DNA from: Sulfurimicrobium sp963741495
Lineage (GTDB): Bacteria > Pseudomonadota > Gammaproteobacteria > Burkholderiales > Sulfuricellaceae
Reading direction: 5' to 3'
Length of the DNA stretch: 64,000 nucleotides
Assembly: GCA_963741495.1 (NCBI GenBank)
Contig: CAVUID010000012.1
Location: 62,001-126,000, forward strand
Made by a program: the position numbers and the translations under genes. Positions 33,624 to 41,225 of this stretch are shown here, one piece after another (position 1 is the stretch's first letter; each line of letters begins with the position of its first letter). The notes beneath the pieces were generated by a model, which saw nothing but the letters and a program-made list of their open reading frames with translations, did no database searches and had not been told where the DNA came from.

Positions 33624-34690
33624 GTTCTGATTCTGATTACGGCAAACTGAGCGAAAAAATTAAGGTCTGGGGCAAAGAATTAGGCTTTCAGGCCGTCGCC
33701 ATCAGCGTCCCGCAGCTTGCGCATGCCGAAACGCGCTTGCTGGAATGGCTATCGCATGGCTACCACGGCGAAATGCATTATATGGCAAGCCACGGCGTGA
33801 AGCGCAGCCGCCCTGATGAATTGGTGCCCGGCACGGTCACAGTGATCAGCGTACGGCTCGATTATTTTCCACCGGATGCCCGAAACAGCGAGGAAGTCCT
33901 CGCTAGCACGGAAAAGGCCTTCATTTCGCGCTATGCGCTGGGTCGGGACTACCATAAGACACTCCGCAGCAGGCTGCAGAAACTGGCCGACAGGATGCAA
34001 GAAGCGATTGGCCCGTTCGGCTATCGCGTGTTCACCGACAGCGCCCCCGCGATGGAAGTCGAACTGGCCAGCCAGGCCGGGCTTGGCTGGCGTGGCAAAC
34101 ACAGCCTATTGCTTTCACGGGAGCATGGCTCGTGGTTTTTTCTCGGCGAAATTTTCACTGACCTGCCGCTGCCGCCAGACCCGTCCCAAGCAGGCCATTG
34201 CGGCACCTGCACGCGCTGCATCAGCGCCTGCCCCACCCGAGCGATCATCGCCCCCTATCAGGTGGATGCACGGCGCTGTATCTCCTACCTCACCATCGAG
34301 CTGAAAGGCAGCATTCCGCTGGATCTGCGCCCACTGATGGGCAACCGCATCTACGGCTGCGATGACTGTCAGCTGGTTTGCCCGTGGAACCGCCATGCAC
34401 AATTGAGCGTGGAAAAAGATTTCATGGTGCGCCATGGGCTTGACGCGCCCGGCCTGGTCGCACTTTTTGCATGGAGTGAAGAAGAATTCAGGGATAAAAC
34501 TGCAGGTAGCGCCATCCACCGCATCGGATTCGAGCGCTGGTTGCGCAATATCGCTGTCGCGCTGGGTAATGCACCGACCAGCAACGCTGTCTTGCAGGCG
34601 CTAAAAAACCGGCAGGACCATCCATCTGAACTGGTGCGGGAGCATGTTGCCTGGGCGCTGGCACAACACGGTCAATCATGCGATGATTGA
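33605..34690 (+). CDS. queG: Epoxyqueuosine reductase
   Basis: 361 residues. The N-terminal cobalamin-binding region (SVRLDYFPPDA) is followed by SAPAMEVELASQAGLGWRG and two 4Fe-4S motifs: CGTCTRCISACP near 200 and CDDCQLVCPWN near 257. The C-terminus is HEAT-repeat-like. It reduces epoxyqueuosine to queuosine at the wobble position of GUN tRNAs. It is divergent from, and slightly overlaps, tsaE. Confidence 0.95.
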   Translation: MLVQVSCSDSDYGKLSEKIKVWGKELGFQAVAISVPQLAHAETRLLEWLSHGYHGEMHYMASHGVKRSRPDELVPGTVTVISVRLDYFPPDARNSEEVLASTEKAFISRYALGRDYHKTLRSRLQKLADRMQEAIGPFGYRVFTDSAPAMEVELASQAGLGWRGKHSLLLSREHGSWFFLGEIFTDLPLPPDPSQAGHCGTCTRCISACPTRAIIAPYQVDARRCISYLTIELKGSIPLDLRPLMGNRIYGCDDCQLVCPWNRHAQLSVEKDFMVRHGLDAPGLVALFAWSEEEFRDKTAGSAIHRIGFERWLRNIAVALGNAPTSNAVLQALKNRQDHPSELVREHVAWALAQHGQSCDD

Positions 34691-34719
34691 CAACATTTAT
34701 CAATAACGCGATAACCCCC

Positions 34720-35487
34720 ATGCAACAGAATGCCCACAAGCCATTCGCTGAAATTGTTGATTTCCGTTATCCCAAACCCGCCTGCTCTACCTGCGATCTG
34801 CGCGACCTGTGGTGCCTCCCCTCCGGGCTCAAGGGGCCGCAATCCCTGCAACTGGACAGCATCATCAACCGCCGCAAACGCGTCAAACGCGGGGAACACC
34901 TCTACCATTCCGGGGACACATTCCGCTCGCTCTATGCCCTGCGCACAGGTTTTTTCAAGACAGTCCTGAGCAGCGAGAACGGTCAGGATCTTGTTACCGG
35001 CTTTCACATGAGCGGTGAGCTGCTGGGTCTGGATGCCATCTGCGACGACAGTCACTGCTGCAACGCCATTGCCCTGGAAGACAGCGAAATCTGCGAGATT
35101 CCATATCCTGCGCTGGAAAGTCTGTGCCGGGAAATTCCCGACCTGCAGCACCATTTTCACAAGGTCATGAGCCGCGAGATTGCACGCGATCACGACCTGA
35201 TGGCACTGCTTTCAAACATGAATGCGGATGAGCGGATTGCCGCCTTTCTGATCAACCTGTCCCAGCGCTTCGCTGCCCGCGGCTATTCGCCGGTCCAGTT
35301 TCAGCTGCGCATGACGCGCGGCGAAATCGGCAGTTACCTCGGGCTTAAACTGGAGACTGTCAGCCGAACCCTGTCGAAGCTTCAGGAGGAAGGCACGATT
35401 GGCGTAAAAAACAAGCACCTCACCCTCAATGACTTACCACGCCTGAAACAGATCGTCGGACGCAACATCCACATCGGCAATAACTGA
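34720..35487 (+). CDS. fnr: FNR-type oxygen-sensing transcription regulator
   Basis: 255 residues of the Crp/Fnr family. The N-terminal cluster Cys are C22, C25 and C32 (CSTCDLRDLWC), with a fourth at C113 or C114 (DSHCCNAIALE), as needed for an oxygen-labile 4Fe-4S cluster. The spacing to the third Cys is one residue longer than in E. coli FNR (C20, C23, C29). The C-terminal HTH is MTRGEIGSYLGLKLETVSRTLSKLQEEG. It lies next to the cbb3 locus, whose promoters carry FNR boxes, so it probably controls microaerobic respiration. A TTG at 34687 is rejected in favour of ATG 34720. Confidence 0.92.
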   Translation: MQQNAHKPFAEIVDFRYPKPACSTCDLRDLWCLPSGLKGPQSLQLDSIINRRKRVKRGEHLYHSGDTFRSLYALRTGFFKTVLSSENGQDLVTGFHMSGELLGLDAICDDSHCCNAIALEDSEICEIPYPALESLCREIPDLQHHFHKVMSREIARDHDLMALLSNMNADERIAAFLINLSQRFAARGYSPVQFQLRMTRGEIGSYLGLKLETVSRTLSKLQEEGTIGVKNKHLTLNDLPRLKQIVGRNIHIGNN

Positions 35488-35497
35488 GCATCCCCAT

Positions 35498-35629
35498 TCA
35501 GGCGTTGGGATCACCCGATTTCCTGATGAACCAGACAATGAAAAATACTGCCATCACCAGCACAAAGCCAATGGTAAACATGCTGAGCAGGCCGATATCC
35601 GTTTTAAACAGCAGATCCATCACTACCAT
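35498..35629 (-). CDS. DUF3149-type small membrane protein
   Basis: A 43-residue peptide with GGGAGG 5 bases before ATG 35629. The sequence begins MVVMDLLFKTDIGLLS and contains one membrane helix (FTIGFVLVMAVFFIVWFI), ending in a polar tail RKSGDPNA. It matches the DUF3149 pattern of tiny proteins found in Betaproteobacteria. It is the last gene of the fixH side of the cbb3 cluster, suggesting an assembly or stabilising role, not shown. Confidence 0.72.
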   Translation of the reverse strand: MVVMDLLFKTDIGLLSMFTIGFVLVMAVFFIVWFIRKSGDPNA

Positions 35630-35662
35630 TTCACCCTCCCTTATTGCTTCATTGACAAAAAT

Positions 35663-36166
35663 CTAGCCGTTAACTTGCAAAGAGACGACATTTTCCTTGG
35701 GGAAATGCAATTTGCCGCTAAGCCGCCAACGACTGTCCGCATCTTCCAGAATCAATCTCCACCGTGTTGCTTCCAGCGCTCCCACCTGCCCTTCGTAGTA
35801 GCCGGAAGCGCCTTGTTCCAGTGTCACCACATGATCCATATCGGAGCGGGTCGGGTGCAATACCTTGAGCTTCAGGATAGACGGCAACGCACCGCCATCG
35901 CCTTGCTGCAACACTACGCGCAGTTGCGTGGCATCGCTTCCCACCATCACCTGCGCCTTGAGCTGCAACGATTGAGCCATCTGGTCTCGCGCGATGGTCT
36001 GATTGATGGCCAGCCCTTTCTTGTAATAATCGTCCTCCACCAGACCGTCATCAGTCGCAACCGCAATCCATGCAGTCACAAAGCCAGCCACCACGACAGC
36101 AATTGGCCCTGCCATCAGGATCCATGGCCAGGGTTCGCGGTACCAGGGTTTATTGGATTGAATCAT
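35663..36166 (-). CDS. fixH: FixH/CcoH-family cbb3 oxidase accessory protein
   Basis: 167 residues: short cytoplasmic N-terminus (YREPWPWILMAG), one membrane helix (~15-37), DYYKKGLAINQTI, and a periplasmic beta domain. This is the FixH pattern. FixH/CcoH supports assembly of cbb3 oxidase and its copper handling with CcoI. It follows ccoG by 9 bases. Confidence 0.9.
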   Translation of the reverse strand: MIQSNKPWYREPWPWILMAGPIAVVVAGFVTAWIAVATDDGLVEDDYYKKGLAINQTIARDQMAQSLQLKAQVMVGSDATQLRVVLQQGDGGALPSILKLKVLHPTRSDMDHVVTLEQGASGYYEGQVGALEATRWRLILEDADSRWRLSGKLHFPKENVVSLQVNG

Positions 36167-36175
36167 GGCTCATCA

Positions 36176-37627
36176 TCACCTCACTATAAAACTGGTTTTT
36201 TCACTGACAGAAAAAGCCGGATTATCGACATCCTGCACCTGTATATAAACAGGGGTGGAGCCTGGCTTTACCTCATCTGGATCAACCCGCAAGCTGATCG
36301 AAATGTTATGCGCTTCGGCCGCATGCACTTCCAGCGGCTGCGCTTCCGCCGTCACCACTTTCAAGCCCTCCAGGCCGGAAGCCGTAAGCAGGTAACGATG
36401 CGGCTTCTCATCCATATTGATAATCTGCATGCGATAGACGTTTTCCAGCAGCCCATCATCCGTCTCCCGCACCAGTGTCATGCGGTCACGCATGATATTG
36501 GCCTTGAGCGGCGTACGCTGGTAAAGCGCAACACCAAGCGCTACCGTAATGGCAACCAGAATGGCGGCATATAACAGCACGCGCGGCCTGAACACATGGG
36601 CCATCATGCTTCGCTCGGAAAACTTGCCTAACATGACGTTTTCCGTCGAATAGCGAATCAGTCCTCGCGGGTAGTTCATCTTGTCCATGACCTGATTACA
36701 GCCGTCGATACAGGCCGCGCAACCGATGCACTCGTATTGCAGACCCTTGCGGATATCAATGCCTGTCGGGCAAACCTGGACGCAGATCCCGCAATCCACG
36801 CAGTCGCCCTTTCCATCAGAACGATAGTCAGCCCCTTTTTTGCGCTGTCCGCGCGGCTCACCGCGCCGTTCATCGTAGGTGATAATGAGCGTATCCGGGT
36901 CGAACATCACACTCTGGAAGCGCGCATAGGGACACATATAGAGACAGACCTGCTCCCGCATCCAGGCAGCATTGCCATAAGTGGCAAAGCCATAAAAGAA
37001 CACCCAGAAGGTTTCCCACGGCCCCATGCCGAAATTCACGAACGAAACAGCCAGTTCCCGGATGGGCGTGAAATAGCCTACAAAAGTAAAACCGGTCCAC
37101 AGCGCCACCACAATCCAGATAGCGTGCTTGGCCGTTTTGAGAAAAACCTTGCGACCGCCCCACTCCGCCTTGTCCAGCTTGATACGTTTCTGCCGGTCAC
37201 CCTCGATGAACTGTTCTATCCACATGAAAAGCTCGGTATACACCGTCTGTGGACAGGCATAGCCGCACCAGATACGCCCAGCCACTGCAGTAAAGAGAAA
37301 CAGTCCAAGGGCCGAAATAATCAGCAAGCCGGTCAGGTAGATAAAATCCTGGGGGAAAAACACCGTGCCAAATATATAAAATCTTCTGGTCAGCAGATCA
37401 AACAGCACGGCCGGCCGGTCATTCCAGGTCAGCCACGGCAAACCGAAATAGATCAACTGGGTTAGCACCACACCCCACACGCGCAGGCTGGCGAAAATAC
37501 CGCTCACCGAACGTGGCTGGATTTTCTGTCGAACGGCGTACAGCTCATCGCCTTCACCCTCAGCCTGGGAAGCCGGGGCATTTCTTTCCTGGTTCAAAAT
37601 CGACTCCTGAAGAAATTCTTGCATCAC
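36176..37627 (-). CDS. ccoG: Cytochrome c oxidase accessory protein CcoG
   Basis: 483 residues of the FixG/CcoG family. Several membrane helices in the N-terminal half include the motif GRIWCGYACPQTVYTELF. Two ferredoxin-type 4Fe-4S motifs follow (CVDCGICVQVCPTGIDI and CIGCAACIDGCNQVM), then another helix and a C-terminal periplasmic Ig-like domain. CcoG reduces Cu(II) for delivery to cbb3 oxidase in characterised species. It lies directly downstream of ccoP. Confidence 0.95.
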   Translation of the reverse strand: MMQEFLQESILNQERNAPASQAEGEGDELYAVRQKIQPRSVSGIFASLRVWGVVLTQLIYFGLPWLTWNDRPAVLFDLLTRRFYIFGTVFFPQDFIYLTGLLIISALGLFLFTAVAGRIWCGYACPQTVYTELFMWIEQFIEGDRQKRIKLDKAEWGGRKVFLKTAKHAIWIVVALWTGFTFVGYFTPIRELAVSFVNFGMGPWETFWVFFYGFATYGNAAWMREQVCLYMCPYARFQSVMFDPDTLIITYDERRGEPRGQRKKGADYRSDGKGDCVDCGICVQVCPTGIDIRKGLQYECIGCAACIDGCNQVMDKMNYPRGLIRYSTENVMLGKFSERSMMAHVFRPRVLLYAAILVAITVALGVALYQRTPLKANIMRDRMTLVRETDDGLLENVYRMQIINMDEKPHRYLLTASGLEGLKVVTAEAQPLEVHAAEAHNISISLRVDPDEVKPGSTPVYIQVQDVDNPAFSVSEKTSFIVR

Positions 37628-37732
37628 CTGCTGTTGAGCAACCGATGCAGGAACTCCCTGGCGAAATCGGACCGAACGGACAACCCATTCGGCCCAACCT
37701 CAACAGGGCGTGTCAACACGCCCTAAAACAAC

Positions 37733-38635
37733 TTACTTGCCTTCTGACAAGCCATACACATAGGCAGCCAGCAAGTGAACCTTGGCCTCGCCAAGGAAAT
37801 CCTTCCATGCCGGCATGACACCGTTTCGGCCCTTGCTTATGGTCTCGGTGATTGCGGCCTCGGAGCTGCCATACAGCCACACCTTGTCGGTCAGGTTAGG
37901 TGCGCCCAGCGCCAGCATGCCCGTACCAGCCGGCATATGGCAGGCAGCGCAAATCTGCTCGAACCTGGGCTTGCCGGCTGCGGCCTGGTTGGCGTCATGA
38001 TGCTTGCCGGACAGAGACAGCACGTAGTTGGCCACTTCCTTGACGCCTGCATCGCCCAGCACCGACCCATGCGGCGGCATAATGCCAGTGCGGCCGTTCA
38101 TGATGCTGGCCTTGATGGTTTCAGGATCGCCGCCATAGAGCCAGTCCTTGTCGCTCAGGCTGGGAAATCCTCTGGCGCCACCCGCATCGGAACCATGACA
38201 TTGGGAACAGTAGGTGACAAACAGGCGTTGCCCCATCTGTTTGGCTTCCGGATCGGCTGCCACCGTCTTCAGATCCTGCTGCAAGAACTTGTTGAAGATC
38301 GGGTCATAGGTTTCCGCCGCATGCTTCATTTCACCTTCCCACTGCCCTGTCGAACTCCAGCCCCATATCCCTTTGAAACTCCCCAGGCCGGGGTAAAGCA
38401 CCAGATAGACCAGTGAAAAAACCACCGTGATATAGAACAACCAGCTCCACCATGCCGGCAACGGGTTATTCCATTCCGCCAGGTCACCGTCCCACACGTG
38501 GCCGGTGGTGTCCACCTGACCTGAACTGCGCTTGATACTGACCGCCTTCAGGAATACGGCACAGCCAATCACGCTGACCAGGGTAATCCCGGCGACGAAA
38601 TAGCTCCAAAAGTCGCTAACAAAATCACTCATCAT
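37733..38635 (-). CDS. ccoP: cbb3 cytochrome oxidase subunit III (diheme cytochrome c)
   Basis: 300 residues. Two N-terminal membrane helices (~12-30 and ~62-82) precede two cytochrome c domains with CSQCH near 140 and CAACH near 233; Met ligands lie in TGIMPPHG and NGVMPAWK. It passes electrons from soluble cytochrome c to CcoO. It is fourth in the ccoNOQP order. Confidence 0.97.
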   Translation of the reverse strand: MMSDFVSDFWSYFVAGITLVSVIGCAVFLKAVSIKRSSGQVDTTGHVWDGDLAEWNNPLPAWWSWLFYITVVFSLVYLVLYPGLGSFKGIWGWSSTGQWEGEMKHAAETYDPIFNKFLQQDLKTVAADPEAKQMGQRLFVTYCSQCHGSDAGGARGFPSLSDKDWLYGGDPETIKASIMNGRTGIMPPHGSVLGDAGVKEVANYVLSLSGKHHDANQAAAGKPRFEQICAACHMPAGTGMLALGAPNLTDKVWLYGSSEAAITETISKGRNGVMPAWKDFLGEAKVHLLAAYVYGLSEGK

Positions 38636-38642
38636 TTCCTCC

Positions 38643-38828
38643 TTAGCGTTCCGCTGCCTTGGGCACGGAATTCACATTCACCCGTTCGAATTCATCATCT
38701 TCCATCGGCAACCGGGCCGCCTCATCGAATGCCGCCTTGCGGCCTCCACTGAACGCCCAGGCAACAATGCCGAGGAAAGTAATGAACGACACCACTGTCA
38801 CTATTGATCTGAGATCGTTGATGTCCAT
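38643..38828 (-). CDS. ccoQ: cbb3 cytochrome oxidase subunit CcoQ
   Basis: 61 residues with one membrane helix (VTVVSFITFLGIVAWAFSGG) and an acidic tail (EDDEFERVN), the usual CcoQ/FixQ form. It stabilises the complex. It lies 7 bases after ccoP's start side and 5 bases from ccoO, in the operon order ccoNOQP. Confidence 0.92.
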   Translation of the reverse strand: MDINDLRSIVTVVSFITFLGIVAWAFSGGRKAAFDEAARLPMEDDEFERVNVNSVPKAAER

Positions 38829-38833
38829 GATTT

Positions 38834-39454
38834 TTACCTCGTGCTCTTGATAGCCGTGCCCAGATTCTGCAGATAGGCGATCAGGGCGTCCTGCTCGGTC
38901 TTGCCCTTCAGCTCATCATTGGCCTTGGCAATCTGCTCGTCGGTATAGGGCAGGCCCAAAGTCCGTAGCACTTTCATGTTGGGCTTGATATCAAGCCCAT
39001 CCAGGCTGGCTTTGGCCAGCCACGGGTAGGCCGGCATATTGGACTCCGGCACCACGTCACGCGGGTTGTCGAGGTGAGTACGATGCCAGTCATCCGAATA
39101 GCGGCCACCGACGCGATGCAGGTCTGGACCAGTACGCTTGGAACCCCACTGGAACGGATGATCGTAAACAAACTCACCCGCCACCGAGTAGTGGCCATAG
39201 CGCTCGGTTTCGGCACGGAACGGACGGATCATCTGCGAATGGCAGTTGTAGCAGCCTTCGCGCTGATAGATATCACGCCCAGCCAATTGCAGCGCGGAAT
39301 ACGGCTTGAGGCCCGCTACCGGTTCGGTGGTGGATTTCTGGAAGAACAGCGGCACGATTTCCACCAGTCCACCCACACTCACCACCAACAGAATCAGCAC
39401 GATCATCAGGCCGATGTTTTTTTCCAGAAACTCATGCGATGAAGTTGCACTCAT
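38834..39454 (-). CDS. ccoO: cbb3 cytochrome oxidase subunit II (monoheme cytochrome c)
   Basis: 206 residues. The N-terminal anchor (MIVLILLVVSVGGLVEIVPLFF) is followed by a cytochrome c domain with heme motif CYNCH near residue 68 and SQMIRPFRAETERYG, the CcoO signature. The Met ligand is probably in PESNMPAYPW. Confidence 0.97.
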   Translation of the reverse strand: MSATSSHEFLEKNIGLMIVLILLVVSVGGLVEIVPLFFQKSTTEPVAGLKPYSALQLAGRDIYQREGCYNCHSQMIRPFRAETERYGHYSVAGEFVYDHPFQWGSKRTGPDLHRVGGRYSDDWHRTHLDNPRDVVPESNMPAYPWLAKASLDGLDIKPNMKVLRTLGLPYTDEQIAKANDELKGKTEQDALIAYLQNLGTAIKSTR

Positions 39455-39474
39455 TTTTTTCTCCTTCCCTGAAC

Positions 39475-40905
39475 TTAAGCGTGAGCGCCGGCAACTGCGG
39501 GAATAGCCGCATCATTTACTGCCTTGGCACCCGCCACCGTTTTGAACACGTTGTAGGCCATGATCAGCATGCCGCCGAGGAACATCAGGCCGCCCAGCAA
39601 ACGGATCGCCAGGAACGGATAGGTCATTTTCACCGCTTCGGCAAAGCTGTAGGTCAGCGTGCCATCCGGATTGACCGCGCGCCACATCAGGCCTTCCGCC
39701 ACACCGGCGATCCACATTGCGGCGATATACAGCACCACGCCGATGGTCGCGATCCAGAAGTGCGCTGTAATGAGCTTGATGCTGTACATCTGCTCGCGGC
39801 CAAAGAGGCGTGGGATCAGGTAGTAAATACAGCCGATCGACACCATCGCCACCCAGCCCAGGGCGCCCGAATGCACGTGGCCCACGGTCCAGTTGGTGTA
39901 GTGCGACAGCGCGTTCACGCTCTTGATGGCCATCATCGGGCCTTCGAAGGTGGACATGCCGTAGAAGGACAGTGAAGTCACCAGGAACTTCAGGATCGGG
40001 TCGGTGCGCAGTTTGTGCCATGCGCCGGACAGGGTCATGATGCCGTTGATCATGCCGCCCCAGGAAGGTGCCAGCAGGATCAGGGAGAACAGCATGCCGA
40101 TGGACTGGGTCCAGTCAGGCAAGGCCGTGTAGTGCAGATGGTGCGGACCCGCCCACATGTAGGTGAAGATCAGCGCCCAGAAGTGCACTACAGAAAGGCG
40201 GTAGGAATACACCGGGCGCCCCGCCTGCTTGGGCACGAAGTAGTACATCATGCCAAGGAAGCCAGCCGTCAGGAAGAACCCCACCGCGTTATGGCCGTAC
40301 CACCATTGCACCATGGCATCCTGCACGCCGGCATAAGCGGAGTAGGATTTCCACAGCGAGACGGGCAGTGCCGCACTATTGACCAGGTGCAGCAACGCCA
40401 CAGTCAGAATAAAAGCACCGAAGAACCAGTTTGCCACATAAATATGCGTCGTTTTGCGCTTCATGATGGTGCCGAAGAACACAACGGCATAGCTGACCCA
40501 TACCAGCGTGATGAGGATGTCGATCGGCCACTCCAGTTCAGCATACTCTTTGGAAGAGGTGATCCCCAGTGGCAGGGTAATCGCTGCCAGCAGAATCACG
40601 ACTTGCCATCCCCAGAAAGTAAAGGCCGCAAGCCCGTCACTGAACAGCCGGGTATGACAGGTACGCTGAACGACATAATAGGACGTCGCAAACAACGCCG
40701 ACCCGCCAAAAGCAAAAATCACTGCATTGGTGTGCAACGGCCGTAAGCGACCATATGATAAATACGAGATCCCGTATGTCAGATCCGGCCAGACCAGCTG
40801 AGCGGCGATAATCACCCCGACCAGCATGCCGACAATTCCCCACACCACCGTCATGATGGAGAATTGCCGCACTACCTTGTAGTTATATGCGGCTTGCGCT
40901 TCCAT
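39475..40905 (-). CDS. ccoN: cbb3 cytochrome oxidase catalytic subunit I
   Basis: 476 residues with 12 membrane helices. The heme/copper ligands are visible: RPLHTNAVIF (low-spin heme His), WWYGHNAVGF and GPHHLHYTALPDW (copper site), and VGHVHSGALGWV (heme b3/b). It is the oxygen-reducing, proton-pumping subunit with high oxygen affinity. AGGAGG precedes the ATG. Transcription starts from the FNR-box promoter upstream. Confidence 0.98.
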   Translation of the reverse strand: MEAQAAYNYKVVRQFSIMTVVWGIVGMLVGVIIAAQLVWPDLTYGISYLSYGRLRPLHTNAVIFAFGGSALFATSYYVVQRTCHTRLFSDGLAAFTFWGWQVVILLAAITLPLGITSSKEYAELEWPIDILITLVWVSYAVVFFGTIMKRKTTHIYVANWFFGAFILTVALLHLVNSAALPVSLWKSYSAYAGVQDAMVQWWYGHNAVGFFLTAGFLGMMYYFVPKQAGRPVYSYRLSVVHFWALIFTYMWAGPHHLHYTALPDWTQSIGMLFSLILLAPSWGGMINGIMTLSGAWHKLRTDPILKFLVTSLSFYGMSTFEGPMMAIKSVNALSHYTNWTVGHVHSGALGWVAMVSIGCIYYLIPRLFGREQMYSIKLITAHFWIATIGVVLYIAAMWIAGVAEGLMWRAVNPDGTLTYSFAEAVKMTYPFLAIRLLGGLMFLGGMLIMAYNVFKTVAGAKAVNDAAIPAVAGAHA

Positions 40906-40953
40906 ATTTCCTCCTGATTACGATAAAAATCTATTGGGACATTCTGGTCCGGA

Positions 40954-40995
40954 ATAATATCGTTATCAGCAGAAGGGTTTTTTGCGCTGGATCAA
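40954..40995 (-). promoter_or_regulatory. FNR-dependent promoter of ccoNOQP
   Basis: On the minus strand TTGATCCAGCGCAA (40995-40982) matches the FNR/Anr consensus in 8 of 10 positions. Exactly 22 bases downstream is a -10 TATTAT (40959-40954), the class II activator geometry with the box centred near -41.5. The regulator is probably the FNR protein at 34.7 kb. Confidence 0.75.
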
Positions 40996-41046
40996 ACTTG
41001 GTGCAGATTGTGCGGCTGAATGCCGCACTTTTTGCCGGAGATGAAC

Positions 41047-41217
41047 TCAGGCTTGAGGAGGTGGGGGTGGGGGCGGACGATCATCATCCATCAAAATCCG
41101 GTGAGCAGGCCCTTCCAAATCTTCAAATTGCCGGCTCTTTACCGCCCAGAGGAAGATGCCCACGATCAGAAAGATCAGGACAACGCTCAAGGGAATCAGC
41201 AAGTAGAGAATTTCCAT
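41047..41217 (-). CDS. ccoS: cbb3 oxidase maturation protein CcoS
   Basis: 56 residues: helix LYLLIPLSVVLIFLIVGIFLWAVKSRQFEDLEGPAHRIL is the family hallmark, including the FxDLExPAxRIL pattern. The C-terminus has a run of seven Pro. It is needed for heme/copper insertion in other species. It follows ccoI by 8 bases. Confidence 0.93.
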   Translation of the reverse strand: MEILYLLIPLSVVLIFLIVGIFLWAVKSRQFEDLEGPAHRILMDDDRPPPPPPPQA

Positions 41218-41225
41218 AATCGTTC

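Noticed and set aside
34687..34703. TTGAC...ATCAA before fnr as an FNR autoregulatory box
   Set aside because: The half-sites are separated by 7 bases instead of 4, which does not fit FNR binding.
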